The notes: generated by a model from the letters alone, not told the origin. 64,000 nucleotides of DNA from Streptomyces liliiviolaceus (GCF_018070025.1 NZ_JAGPYQ010000001.1:62001-126000), one strand, 5' to 3'. Shown: positions 1 through 8,423, counted from the stretch's first letter. Made by a program: numbers and translations.

Positions 1-396
1 CGTCATGAAGCGCACAATAGCCCGCTCGCCGCACGGCGTAAGGCCCTGGTCAATCAGTGTGACGACGACTACGTGACCAAATCGGCCATCGCATATGCGC
101 GGATCCGGGGTATGGTGGTAATGCGCTCGCTGAGTTGATCTACGTAACCCGGCGGGTCCGCACGAATGAGGATGCCCGGTCGGTGGCCCGATCGGCTCCG
201 ACCCGACAGCCCTCTCAGCCCGTACGGCACAGTGCGTACGGCATCCGGAGGGACCCTCAGCGGTACGAACGCTTGAGCGTCGGCAGTGGTCCCATGCCAC
301 CCCGGCCGCTGGTCAATAGCGGCCGACGTCCCCGGCACGGTCCCCGACACGACCCCCGCGCTCGCCTCGCACCGCGTACACAGAAGAGGCAGCACC
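1..396. other. region upstream of the helicase, no supported gene
   Basis: No open frame here has Streptomyces-like codon use. On the minus strand an ATG lies at 6-4 and could be the first codon of a leftward gene outside the window, but nothing can be judged from two codons. A hairpin (CCGTACG at 220-226 pairing with CGTACGG at 235-241) lies about 155 nt before the proposed helicase start, compatible with a structured 5' untranslated region, which is common for RNA helicase genes. No clear -10/-35 pair was found. Confidence 0.4.
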
Positions 397-399
397 CTG
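382..399 (+). promoter_or_regulatory. ribosome binding site deciding a CTG start for the helicase
   Basis: GAAGAGG at 382-388 is followed eight bases later by CTG at 397. Conserved DEAD-box N-terminal sequence (TTFRDLGILPETAEALEAVG) begins directly after this CTG. The only upstream in-frame conventional start is GTG 286, which adds 37 residues of low-complexity sequence and has no purine-rich site before it. CTG initiation is therefore the better reading, though not proven. Confidence 0.55.
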
Positions 400-3042
400 A
401 CTACTTTCCGAGACCTCGGGATCCTTCCCGAGACTGCCGAGGCCCTTGAGGCCGTCGGCATCACGAGTCCCTTTCCCATCCAGGAGATGACGCTCCCCGT
501 CGCCCTCGCGGGCAACGACGTCATCGGCCAGGCCAAGACCGGCACCGGCAAGACGCTGGGCTTCGGCCTCCCGCTCCTTGAGCGCGTGACCGTCCCCGCG
601 GACGTCGAGACGGGCCGGGCGCAGCCCGAGCAGCTCACCGACGCCCCGCAGGCCCTCGTCGTCGTCCCGACGCGCGAGCTGTGCACCCAGGTCACGAACG
701 ACCTGCTGACGGCCGGCAAGGTCCGTAACGTCCGCGTTCTCGCCATCTACGGCGGCCGGGCGTACGAGCCGCAGGTCGAGGCCCTCAAGAAGGGCATCGA
801 CGTCGTCGTCGGCACCCCGGGCCGACTGCTGGACCTCGCGGGCCAGAAGAAGCTCAACCTCAAGCACGTGCGCGCCCTCGTCCTCGACGAGGCCGACGAG
901 ATGCTCGACCTGGGCTTCCTGCCCGACGTCGAGAAGATCATGAACATGCTGCCGGTGCGCCGTCAGACGATGCTGTTCTCGGCAACCATGCCGGGCGCGG
1001 TCATCGGTCTCGCGCGCCGCTACATGTCGCAGCCCACGCACATCCGCGCCACCACGCCGGACGACGCGGGCGCGACCGTCGCGAACACCGCGCAGTTCGT
1101 CTACCGCGCGCACAACATGGACAAGCCCGAGATGGTCGCGCGGATACTGCAGGCCGACGGCCGCGGTCTCGCGATGGTCTTCTGCCGTACGAAGCGCACG
1201 GCCGCCGACCTCGCCGACCAGCTGCAGCAGCGCGGTTTCGCCTCCGGCGCGGTCCACGGCGACCTCGGCCAGGGCGCCCGCGAGCAGGCGCTGCGCGCGT
1301 TCCGCAACGGCAAGGTGGACGTGCTCGTCTGCACCGACGTGGCCGCGCGCGGCATCGACGTCGAGGGCGTGACGCACGTCATCAACTACCAGTCCCCCGA
1401 GGACGAGAAGACGTATCTGCACCGCATCGGCCGCACCGGCCGCGCGGGCGCCAAGGGCATCGCGATCACCCTCGTCGACTGGGACGACATCCCGCGCTGG
1501 CAGCTCATCAACAAGGCGCTGAACCTCGGCTTCAACGACCCGCCGGAGACGTACTCCACGTCCCCGCACCTCTTCGAGGAGCTGAGCATCCCGGCCGGCA
1601 CCAAGGGTGTCCTGCCGCGTTCCGAGCGCACCCGTGCCGGTCTGTCGGCCGAGGTCGTCGAGGACCTCGGCGAGACCGGTGGGCGGGGCGCACGCGGTGG
1701 CCGCGGAGGCCGTCCCTCCACAGGTCCGGCCCCGGCCGCCGAGCGCGGTCGTGACCGCGACCGTGACCGTGACCGTGACCGTTCGGAGCGCACCCCGCGC
1801 CGCCGCCGGCGTACGCGCAACGGCACGGCGCTCGACGCCGCGGAGCCGCAGAACACGTCGCGGACGGCAGCACAGTCCGCGCCGGAGACCGTGATCGACG
1901 GCACCGAGCCGGGCCGGGCGACGGAGTCGCGCACCCCGCGCCGCCGCCGTCGTACGCGTGCCGCGGGCTCGGAGGCAGCCGCGAGCGCGGTCGCGACGTC
2001 CGAGAACACGGCCGTCGAGGTCCCCGAGGCGGCTGCCGTACCGGCCGTCGTGCCCGTCGCCGAGCCGGTGGCGGACGCCGAGGCCAAGCCGCGCCGCCGT
2101 CGCACGCGTCGTACGGCGGAGGTCGCGCAGCCCGAGGCCGTCGTCGTCGAGGAGGCCCCCAAGGCCGAGCCGACCGTCGTGACCGAGGTGGCCGAGGCAG
2201 CCGAGGCCGTGGTGACCAAGCCCCGCCGCCGCACCCGCAAGACCACGGTCGCCGAACCGGTCGTGGCCGCGGTGGAAGCCGTCGCCGACCCGGTCGAGGC
2301 CGTCGAGGCCAAGCCGCGCCGCACCCGCAAGGCCACAACGGCCAAGGCAGCCGCCGCCGAGACGGTCCTGGACACCGCGGAGGCCGTCGAGGCCAAGCCG
2401 CGTCGGCGGACCCGCAAGGCCGCCGCGGCCACCGAGACCGCCGAGGTCACCGCGGTCGCCGAGGCCGGTATCCCGGCTCAGGCGACCGAGGAGCCCGAGG
2501 CCAAGCCGCGCCGCCGCACCCGCAAGGCCGCCGCGACCGCCGAGACGGCTCCCGCGGCTCCGGCCGCCGTGGTCGCTCCGGTGGAGGAGGCGCCCGTCGA
2601 GGAGACCAAGCCTCGTCGGCGTACGCGCAAGGCCGCCGTCGCCGCCGAGACCGCGGTGGACGCCGCCGAGGGCACGACGGCCGAGGCACCGGCCGCCGCG
2701 GTGACCAAGCCGCGTCGCACCCGTAAGGCCGCCGCGACCGTGGAGGCGGCGGAGAGCGCCGTGGACACGGCCGAGGCGACCGAGGCGAAGCCGCGCCGCC
2801 GCACCCGTAAGGCCGCGGTCGCCGAGGCCGACATCCCGGCCCAGGCCACCGAGGCCGCGGCGGACACCGCCGAGGCTCCGGTCAAGCCGCGCCGCACCCG
2901 CAAGACGGCCGCCAAGACAGCGGCCAAGGCGACCGCCACGGACGCGGTGACCGAGCCGGTCGCGGCCGAGGCAGCGACCGAGGCCAAGCCGCGTCGGCGT
3001 ACACGCAAGGCCGCTGCGGCGGTCGAGCCCACGGAGGGCTGA
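397..3042 (+). CDS. DEAD-box ATP-dependent RNA helicase with long basic repeat tail
   Basis: Unwinds RNA duplexes using ATP, in the cytoplasm. Motif I AKTGTGKT is at residues 46-53, PTREL and GTPGR follow, DEAD is near residue 163, SAT near 194, and the second RecA domain carries CTDVAARGID and HRIGRTGR (about 342). The core ends near residue 420. The remaining roughly 450 residues are a disordered Ala/Glu/Lys/Arg tail with an RD run and about twelve copies of a K/T-PRR(R/RR)TR motif spaced 20-40 residues apart, as expected of an RNA- or ribosome-binding tail. A 918-aa product is possible from GTG 286. It is monocistronic, with a strong terminator right behind. The helicase assignment is certain; the tail function is inferred. 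Confidence 0.93.
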   Translation: MTTFRDLGILPETAEALEAVGITSPFPIQEMTLPVALAGNDVIGQAKTGTGKTLGFGLPLLERVTVPADVETGRAQPEQLTDAPQALVVVPTRELCTQVTNDLLTAGKVRNVRVLAIYGGRAYEPQVEALKKGIDVVVGTPGRLLDLAGQKKLNLKHVRALVLDEADEMLDLGFLPDVEKIMNMLPVRRQTMLFSATMPGAVIGLARRYMSQPTHIRATTPDDAGATVANTAQFVYRAHNMDKPEMVARILQADGRGLAMVFCRTKRTAADLADQLQQRGFASGAVHGDLGQGAREQALRAFRNGKVDVLVCTDVAARGIDVEGVTHVINYQSPEDEKTYLHRIGRTGRAGAKGIAITLVDWDDIPRWQLINKALNLGFNDPPETYSTSPHLFEELSIPAGTKGVLPRSERTRAGLSAEVVEDLGETGGRGARGGRGGRPSTGPAPAAERGRDRDRDRDRDRSERTPRRRRRTRNGTALDAAEPQNTSRTAAQSAPETVIDGTEPGRATESRTPRRRRRTRAAGSEAAASAVATSENTAVEVPEAAAVPAVVPVAEPVADAEAKPRRRRTRRTAEVAQPEAVVVEEAPKAEPTVVTEVAEAAEAVVTKPRRRTRKTTVAEPVVAAVEAVADPVEAVEAKPRRTRKATTAKAAAAETVLDTAEAVEAKPRRRTRKAAAATETAEVTAVAEAGIPAQATEEPEAKPRRRTRKAAATAETAPAAPAAVVAPVEEAPVEETKPRRRTRKAAVAAETAVDAAEGTTAEAPAAAVTKPRRTRKAAATVEAAESAVDTAEATEAKPRRRTRKAAVAEADIPAQATEAAADTAEAPVKPRRTRKTAAKTAAKATATDAVTEPVAAEAATEAKPRRRTRKAAAAVEPTEG

Positions 3043-3051
3043 GTTCCGTAT

Positions 3052-3092
3052 CCGAACGGCCCGGTTCCCCTCACGGGGGCCGGGCCGTTCGG
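3052..3092 (+). terminator. intrinsic terminator of the helicase gene
   Basis: A perfect 13-bp inverted repeat, CCGAACGGCCCGG (3052-3064) against CCGGGCCGTTCGG (3080-3092), with a 15-nt loop, starts 10 nt after the helicase stop. As usual in Streptomyces it has no U-tract. Confidence 0.8.
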
Positions 3093-3187
3093 CGTTGCGG
3101 GAAAGGCCGGCTTCGAAAGCCCGGTGCCACCGCCCGGTATCCCGCCCGTCAGGTCGCCCGTCAGGTCGCCCGGATAGCCTCCTCCTC

Positions 3188-4075
3188 ATGAGCAGGCCCT
3201 TCACCTTCGTCCCGCCCTCCGGGGCCCGCGCGTATCGCCTGGGCACCGCGCGCGGGGAGTTCGCCGTGATCGACGCGGGCAGCCCCGCGAAGGGAACCGT
3301 GCTGCTGCTGCCAGGGTTCACCGGCAGCAAGGAGGACTTCATCTCGCTGCACGAGCCACTGGCGGCGGCCGGCTACCGGACCGTCGCGGTGGACGGCCGG
3401 GGCCAGTACGAGTCACCGGGCCCACGCGACGACGAAACGCCTTACGCACAGGGCGAGTTGGCGCAGGACGTGCTGGCCCAGCTCGACGCGCTCGCCGACG
3501 GCCCCGGCGCCTCCGGCAGCTCCCAGGAGCGCTTTCATCTTCTGGGCCATTCGTTCGGCGGACAGGTCGCGCGCGCGGCCGTTCTGCTGGCACCGGCCCG
3601 CTTCCGGTCGCTCACCATGGTGTCCTCCGGGCCCGCGGAGATCTCTCCCGGTCAGCAGCAGCGGGTGAAGCTGCTGCGGGACGCGCTGACCGTGATGGAC
3701 ATGGCGCAGGTGTGGGAGGCGATCCGGGCGCTGGACCCGCCGGAGGACGCCGAGGGTGAGCTGGACGCCGGCCTGGACGACCAGCAGGACCTCAGGCGGC
3801 GCTGGCTGGGCAACAGCCCGGCTCAGCTCGCCGCCGCCGGGCGGCAGCTGTGCGAGGAGCCCGACCGGGTGGCCGAGCTGGCGGCCCTGCGCCTGCCCGT
3901 GCACGTCCTGTCGGGCGAGAGCGACGACACCTGGCCGGTCCCGCTCCTCGACGACATGGCCGTACGCCTGGAGGCGCACCGCACGATCATCCACGGAGCC
4001 GAGCACTCCCCGAACACGGACCGCCCGCTGGAGACGGCGGAGGCGCTGGCCGCGTTCTGGGACGGCGTGGACTAG
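3188..4075 (+). CDS. alpha/beta hydrolase
   Basis: Serine hydrolase of the alpha/beta fold, 295 aa, probably cytosolic because no signal peptide is visible. An oxyanion-hole segment LLPGFTGS lies near residue 40, the nucleophile elbow GHSFGG near 120-125, a likely acid in SGESDDTW near 245 and the catalytic His in GAEHSPNTDRP near 272. ATG 3188 was chosen because the family-like sequence starts there (MSRPFTFVPP); an in-frame start at 3095 would add low-complexity residues. The substrate cannot be deduced. An element A repeat starts 12 nt after the stop. Confidence 0.85.
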   Translation: MSRPFTFVPPSGARAYRLGTARGEFAVIDAGSPAKGTVLLLPGFTGSKEDFISLHEPLAAAGYRTVAVDGRGQYESPGPRDDETPYAQGELAQDVLAQLDALADGPGASGSSQERFHLLGHSFGGQVARAAVLLAPARFRSLTMVSSGPAEISPGQQQRVKLLRDALTVMDMAQVWEAIRALDPPEDAEGELDAGLDDQQDLRRRWLGNSPAQLAAAGRQLCEEPDRVAELAALRLPVHVLSGESDDTWPVPLLDDMAVRLEAHRTIIHGAEHSPNTDRPLETAEALAAFWDGVD

Positions 4076-4087
4076 CCGCGCCCCGTC

Positions 4088-4134
4088 AGGGGCGCGGGGA
4101 ACTGCGCGGCCGACCCCCACCGGCCCGCGGTCAT
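4088..4134 (+). repeat. element A repeat copy
   Basis: Core AGGGGCGCGGGGAACTGCGC followed by a CCCCCACCGGCCCGC arm, in the gap between the converging hydrolase (stop 4075) and NYN gene (stop 4173). It belongs to the dispersed 3'-end family described in the findings. Confidence 0.8.
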
Positions 4135-4172
4135 ACGGCTACGTGTCCCTCACCACGCCGAGAGCGGAGCGC

Positions 4173-5096
4173 CTAGTACTGCCCCTGCAAGTGCTCCCAG
4201 AACCCGTCCCGCAGCGCCCGCCGCAGATCCGCCTGCCCGCGCAGCGAGTACTGCAACAGCCCCTCGGACTCCACGAGCAGCTCTTGGTCGACGGGCCCGG
4301 GCAGATACGGATGCCCGGGCAGCAGTTCGGCCAGAGACTCCCGCCCCCGCGCGGCCAGCCACTTCGCCGCGATCTGCGCCCCCACGAACCGCACGTCCTC
4401 CCTGCTGGGCCGGGCCACCGCCGACGTCTCGTACGAGGTGGTGGTGCGCCGGGCCACGTACGGCTTGAAGAAGTCGAGGTCGAACGTGCGCTGGCTGTCG
4501 ACCTCCCAGAGCAGCGGCTCCGCCTGGTTGCGGCCCTCCGGGGCCTCGATGCCCCAGAGGTGGACCCGGGCCCCGTACCCCTGCGCCGCCTCGACCGCCG
4601 AGACCAGGTCCTCGTCGCCGCCGATGAGGGCCGCGTCGCTGATGGCGCGGTGCCGGGCCAGTGACTCCAGGTCGGAACGGATCAGGGAGTCGACGCCCTT
4701 CTGCTGGTTGTTGGCGTTGAGGTTGCCGAGCCGGACCTTGACGTCGGGCAGCTCGGCGATGGACTGCTGCTCCGCGGTGTGGATGCGGCGCCGCGCCCCG
4801 TCGTACCAGTAGACGCGCAGCAGCCTGCTGTCCGCGAAGATCGTGCGCGCCCGGTCGATGAGCGCGTCGATGAGCCCCTCGGCGTCCAGCTCGAAGGCCC
4901 GGCGGTCCTCCGTGCCCGCGACGAGCCGGCCCGCGGCCGCGTAGAGGTACCCGGCGTCGACGAAGATCGCGTGGGTCGACGGCGTCTTCGCCACCTCGGC
5001 CAGCATGCGCTGGAGCAGCTCGTTCGAGCGGTCGATGCGCGCGGCGAGGGCGGAGAGGTCGTCGGGGTCGTCGGCTGCCGCGATGTCGTCATTCAT
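4173..5096 (-). CDS. NYN domain protein (PIN-like ribonuclease fold)
   Basis: 307 aa. An N-terminal NYN/LabA-type domain shows the usual acidic set: Asp47 in IFVDAGYLY, Asp136 in GVDS, and Asp161/Asp163 in the GGDEDLVSAV strand. NYN domains are predicted metal-dependent RNA nucleases. The C-terminal third (about 205-307) is a conserved helical region with no named function. ATG 5096 was chosen because GAGG lies six bases upstream; GTG 5123 has no such site. The RNA substrate is unknown. A 12-bp palindrome lies about 30 bp upstream of the start. Confidence 0.82.
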   Translation of the reverse strand: MNDDIAAADDPDDLSALAARIDRSNELLQRMLAEVAKTPSTHAIFVDAGYLYAAAGRLVAGTEDRRAFELDAEGLIDALIDRARTIFADSRLLRVYWYDGARRRIHTAEQQSIAELPDVKVRLGNLNANNQQKGVDSLIRSDLESLARHRAISDAALIGGDEDLVSAVEAAQGYGARVHLWGIEAPEGRNQAEPLLWEVDSQRTFDLDFFKPYVARRTTTSYETSAVARPSREDVRFVGAQIAAKWLAARGRESLAELLPGHPYLPGPVDQELLVESEGLLQYSLRGQADLRRALRDGFWEHLQGQY

Positions 5097-5124
5097 ATGC
5101 GCCTCATTGTCGCAGGACGTCACT

Positions 5125-5136
5125 GTGTGTACACAC
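5125..5136. promoter_or_regulatory. 12-bp perfect palindrome, possible operator
   Basis: GTGTGTACACAC is a perfect palindrome 29-40 bp upstream of the NYN start, in the divergent gap towards the small gene at 5310. Position and symmetry suit a repressor site, but no regulator is encoded next to it. Confidence 0.35.
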
Positions 5137-5309
5137 GCGGTCCCGATACTCGCAAGTAATTAGACGTTCGAAAGTTTTCTTTAGCGTAGGGAATGTTCGT
5201 AACAATCAACCCGTTGACTCCTATGGGAACGCGGAGCGCTCGCGCTTCGCTCACCCACCCCCACCAGTAGTTCTCCTCCAGGAGGATGACCAGACGAAGG
5301 GAGAAGCCC

Positions 5310-5462
5310 TTGCGCTTCGAAATCATGCGACTCGACGACGTCGACGGCACGCCCGTGGACAGCACCGTCGTGGACGCCGCCTCCGTCAACCGGATCGTTC
5401 AGCAGGCCGCCGCCATCGGGCAGCGCCTCTGGATCCGCCCGGCCGACACCTCGGCCTCATAA
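5310..5462 (+). CDS. small conserved protein, 50 aa
   Basis: A 50-codon gene with normal Streptomyces codon bias. It starts at TTG 5310 behind AAGGGAG (5297-5303). The product begins with (M)RFEIMRLDDVDG and contains VDAASVNRIVQQAAAIG and a WIRPAD end; I recall short conserved actinomycete proteins of this kind without known function. An in-frame ATG at 5286 would add eight residues, but its AGGAGG directly abuts the start codon, too close to work. A terminator follows the stop at once. It probably folds as a small soluble alpha/beta protein; no function is proposed. Confidence 0.7.
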   Translation: MRFEIMRLDDVDGTPVDSTVVDAASVNRIVQQAAAIGQRLWIRPADTSAS

Positions 5463-5483
5463 CAGCGGTCGTTTGACAGTCTT

Positions 5484-5522
5484 CGGAACCCCCGTCCGGC
5501 ACGATGCCGGGCGGGGGTTCCG
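5484..5522. terminator. bidirectional terminator between the small gene and marC
   Basis: GGAACCCCCG...CGGGGGTTCC arms with one mismatch (5484-5501 against 5505-5522) and a 3-nt loop, between two converging genes. Confidence 0.78.
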
Positions 5523-5560
5523 CGTTCGGTCGCGCCCCGCCCGCCCCGCCCGGCCGCACG

Positions 5561-6166
5561 TCAGCTGTTCTGAATGACCTGGGTGACGCCGTTGATGATC
5601 TGCTGCACGGCGATCGCGGAGAGCATCATGCCCGCGAGGCGCGTCACGAGCACGACTCCGCCATCCTTGATGACCCGGATGATCAGCAGCGAGTACCGCA
5701 TCACGATCCACAGCACGACATGGATGGCGAGGATCGCCGCCCACACCGAGACCTGGGTCGCCACGCTGTCGGCCTTCTGCACGGCGAGGATGACGGACAC
5801 GATCGCGCCGGGGCCCGCGAGCAGGGGCATGCCCAGGGGTACGAGGGCGACGTTGACGTCCTTGGTCTGCTTGGGCTCGTCGGTCTTGCCCGTGAGCAGG
5901 TCGAGCGCGATGAGCAGGAGCAGGAGGCCGCCGGCGATCATCAGGGCGGGGACCGACACGTGCAGGTAGTCGAGGATCTGGTGCCCGAGCAGGCCGAAGA
6001 CGGTGATGACGCCGCCGGCGACGCAGACGGCCTGGAAGGCCATGCGCTTCTGCGTCTTGGCGGGGCGGCCGGATGTCAGCGCGAGGAAGATCGGGGTGAT
6101 CCCCGGGGGGTCCATGATGACGAAGAGGGTGAGGAAGAGGGAGCCGAAGACGGCGAGGTCGAACAT
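5561..6166 (-). CDS. MarC family integral membrane protein
   Basis: 201 aa, six predicted membrane helices, starting MFDLAVFGSLFLTLFVIMDP. The PPGITPIFLAL segment after helix 1 and the PLLAGPGAIVSVI segment in the middle are typical of MarC/UPF0056 proteins; both halves have the same topology, as expected of this inverted-repeat family. The molecular function of MarC proteins is unsettled (an early link to multiple antibiotic resistance was withdrawn). ATG 6166 is the only start that puts the first helix at the N terminus; the ribosome binding site is weak. Confidence 0.85.
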   Translation of the reverse strand: MFDLAVFGSLFLTLFVIMDPPGITPIFLALTSGRPAKTQKRMAFQAVCVAGGVITVFGLLGHQILDYLHVSVPALMIAGGLLLLLIALDLLTGKTDEPKQTKDVNVALVPLGMPLLAGPGAIVSVILAVQKADSVATQVSVWAAILAIHVVLWIVMRYSLLIIRVIKDGGVVLVTRLAGMMLSAIAVQQIINGVTQVIQNS

Positions 6167-6225
6167 GAGCAGGTGAGCCTTGCTGGGTGTCGAGGGGGTG
6201 GGTGGGGGTGAATGTGGGCGGGTTG

Positions 6226-6413
6226 CTGCGGGTGCGTTGTGGCTGGGCGCGCCCACGCGGCGGAGCCGCATGTGTCACAGCGCCGCGCCCCTTGGCGGTC
6301 GGCGGTGAGCCGTGCCTGGAGGCGGAGGGGGACGTGCGTGGGTCGCTGCGGGTGCGTCGTGGCTGGGCGCGCAGTTCCCCGCGCCCCTTAGGGGGCTGGC
6401 GGTGAGCCGTGCT
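6226..6413 (-). repeat. two element A copies, one with an alternative middle
   Basis: This fills most of the 341-nt gap between the PHP gene's 3' end and marC. Two copies share GCTGCGGGTGCGT(T/C)GTGG at one end and GGCGGTGAGCCGTG at the other (6226-6320 and 6345-6413). The second has the ordinary GCAGTTCCCCGCGCCCC core. In the first the core is replaced by a stretch containing GCGGCGGAGCCGC. No gene is supported in this gap. Confidence 0.7.
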
Positions 6414-6507
6414 CGGAGGTGGGGCGAGTTGCCGGGCCGCTACCGAGTGCGACGGCGCCCGGCCGGTGGACGGGCGCCCTGTGCCGGTCCGGCAGCGGTG
6501 CCGGGGG

Positions 6508-7374
6508 CTAGGCGCCCGCCGGTCCGCCCGTGCCCGGGACGGGGAACGCGCCCGTCGCCCGGCGGGTGATCTCGGCGTAGATCTCGGGGTCCGTCGTGTA
6601 CTCGCCGAGTTCGCACGCCTTGCGGTGGCCGTGGTAGTCGCTCGAACCGGTGGTCAGCAGCCCCAGCTCGGCCGCCAGGCCGCGCAGCCGGGCCCGGGTC
6701 GGCGCGTCGTGGTCCATGTGGTCGACCTCGATGCCGTCGAGCCCGGCCGCGGCCAGTTCGGCGATCGCGGACTCCGGTACGGTCCGGCCCCGCTTGGCGG
6801 CGGCGGGATGCGCGAAGACGGTGACCCCGCCCGCGGCCTTGACCAGCCGGATCATCTCGAAGGGGTCGGACTCGTGCTTCTGGATGTGCGCCCGGCCGCC
6901 GTCGGCGAGCCACTGGCTCGTGAACGCGTCCGAGACGGTCGGCACCACGCCCAGCTCGACGAGCGCGGTGGCGATGTGCGGCCGGCCCACGGACCCGCCG
7001 GACGCGATCCGCTCCACATGCTCCCAGGTGATGGGCACCCCCAGGTCACGCAGGCTGCCGATCATCGCCTGGGCCCGGGGCACCCGGTCGTCGCGTACGA
7101 GCTCGCGCTCACGCAGCAGGTCCGGCTCCTCGGGGTCGAAGAGGTACGCCAGCATGTGCAGGCCTACGCCGTCGAGGCGGCAGGACAGCTCGGCGCCGGT
7201 CACGAGCGTCAGCCCGGCGGGCACGGCCGCGATGGCCTCGGCATAGCCGCGGGTGGTGTCGTGGTCGGTCAGCGCGACGACGTCGAGACCGGCCGCGGCG
7301 GCGTTCCGTACCAGCTCGGCGGGGGTGTCCGTACCGTCGGAGGCCTTGGAGTGGCAGTGCAGATCGATGCGCAC
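6508..7374 (-). CDS. PHP domain phosphoesterase (YciV/RNase AM type)
   Basis: 288 aa, a single PHP domain with its metal-binding set: His6/His8 in DLHCHSKASDGT, Asp37-His38-Asp39 in LTDHDT, a FAHP motif near the middle and SSDYHG near the end. Members of this subgroup remove phosphate from 3',5'-nucleoside bisphosphates or trim RNA 5' ends. GTG 7374 was chosen because TGGAG lies eight bases upstream and the domain starts directly at the start codon. The exact substrate is inferred from family resemblance only. Confidence 0.85.
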   Translation of the reverse strand: MRIDLHCHSKASDGTDTPAELVRNAAAAGLDVVALTDHDTTRGYAEAIAAVPAGLTLVTGAELSCRLDGVGLHMLAYLFDPEEPDLLRERELVRDDRVPRAQAMIGSLRDLGVPITWEHVERIASGGSVGRPHIATALVELGVVPTVSDAFTSQWLADGGRAHIQKHESDPFEMIRLVKAAGGVTVFAHPAAAKRGRTVPESAIAELAAAGLDGIEVDHMDHDAPTRARLRGLAAELGLLTTGSSDYHGHRKACELGEYTTDPEIYAEITRRATGAFPVPGTGGPAGA

Positions 7375-7512
7375 GAGCGGACTCCAGACAAGGCCAGGAC
7401 AAGGGGAACCGTTCAAGGATAACGGGCCCAGAGCCCACTCCTGTCACACCCACCACCCAGGGTCGCCCCCTACAGAACCTGGACCGCAGACACGGACTCG
7501 CCACCGCCGCCC

Positions 7513-7625
7513 AAGGGGCGCGGCCATGGCGACACGGGCTCACCCCCACCGCCCAGGGACGCGGGGAACTGCGCGACCAGCCACGACGCACCCGCACCCG
7601 CACCCGACAACCCACGCACCCCAGG
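7513..7625 (+). repeat. element A copies 3' of the zinc-ribbon gene
   Basis: A clear copy (GGGACGCGGGGAACTGCGCG followed by ACCAGCCACGACGCACCC) at 7552-7600 and a decayed copy at 7513-7550, between the PHP start and the end of the next minus-strand gene. Nothing else was seen in the 7375-7641 gap. Confidence 0.65.
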
Positions 7626-7641
7626 AGGGGCCGCGCGGAAC

Positions 7642-8283
7642 CTACGGCTCCAGGATCCGCGGCGACAGCGCCCCGCAAGGCAACAGATCCGCCTCCGCAC
7701 CCGCGTCCCGCAGATCCGTCAGCACCAGTTCGTCGTACATCATCATTCCCGACTGCTCCGGCCACACGACCGCCCACAGCCACAGCCCGAGCGCCTCACC
7801 GGCGAAGACGGCCCGGTCGCCGGGCACCCCGGGGACGTGCCAGAGCGGCGTCGGCCGCCCCGCGGCCAGCACCTTCACCTGAGGGGGCTTGTCCACGTTC
7901 ATGTACGGCCCCGGGTCGAGCCCCTCGATGCCCGCGTACCGCGCGCCCAGACCCACGCCCAGTTCCTCGGCGACGAGCATCAGCTCCCCGAATCCGCCGA
8001 GCGGCCCGGGCCCCGAGCAGGCGACGGCCGTCGCGCGACCGCCGCTGCGGTCGTCACCGGCGAACGCGGCACCCGTGAAGAGCCAGCCGACGGGCAGCGG
8101 CCACGGCATCCACACCGGTACGCGCGCACGGTGCACGACCACACCGAGGGCTTCCACGCTGGGCGGGATCACGGGCTGCAGCGGATGCACGATGCCGTGC
8201 ACATCGCACTGCCAGGAGTCGGCAAAGAGGCCGGGAGCCCTGACCCGGCCACCACACTTCGGGCAACTGGGTTCGCCCCTCAT
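7642..8283 (-). CDS. zinc-ribbon N-terminal conserved protein (DUF6758-like)
   Basis: 213 aa. The first 35 residues hold a likely zinc ribbon, CPKCGG followed about 16 residues later by CDVHG (CxxC...CxxH). The rest is a globular alpha/beta region rich in Gly, Pro and Trp with no catalytic motif I can name. ATG 8283 gives the usual MRGEPSCPKCGG start; TTG 8292 is closer to a GGGAGG site and is a real alternative. I recall this family as widespread in streptomycetes and of unknown function. Confidence 0.75.
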   Translation of the reverse strand: MRGEPSCPKCGGRVRAPGLFADSWQCDVHGIVHPLQPVIPPSVEALGVVVHRARVPVWMPWPLPVGWLFTGAAFAGDDRSGGRATAVACSGPGPLGGFGELMLVAEELGVGLGARYAGIEGLDPGPYMNVDKPPQVKVLAAGRPTPLWHVPGVPGDRAVFAGEALGLWLWAVVWPEQSGMMMYDELVLTDLRDAGAEADLLPCGALSPRILEP

Positions 8284-8393
8284 AAGGCACAACGGTCCTC
8301 CCCGTCCTTCGTCGCGTCAAGGACGATCACCCGTCCGGCGCGCGCCTGTCACCTCGTCGCCACGGCCCACCACCAGGGAAAACTAGATGTAGC

Positions 8394-8423
8394 TTGCATT
8401 CATTAGCCGCTCTAACTTATTAT
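8394..8423 (+). promoter_or_regulatory. candidate housekeeping promoter of the MFS gene
   Basis: TTGCAT (8394-8399), an 18-bp spacer and TATTAT (8418-8423) lie in an unusually AT-rich patch, with the MFS start codon 57 nt downstream. This is close to the -35/-10 pattern of the major sigma factor. Confidence 0.45.

Noticed and set aside
313..3342. 1009-codon minus-strand open frame opposite the helicase
   Set aside because: It follows from the high GC and the repeated codons of the helicase tail. Composition is Arg/Gly/Leu-rich without domains.
5281..5288. ATG 5286 behind AGGAGG as start of the 50-aa gene
   Set aside because: The purine-rich site abuts the ATG with no spacing, whereas TTG 5310 has a correctly spaced AAGGGAG.
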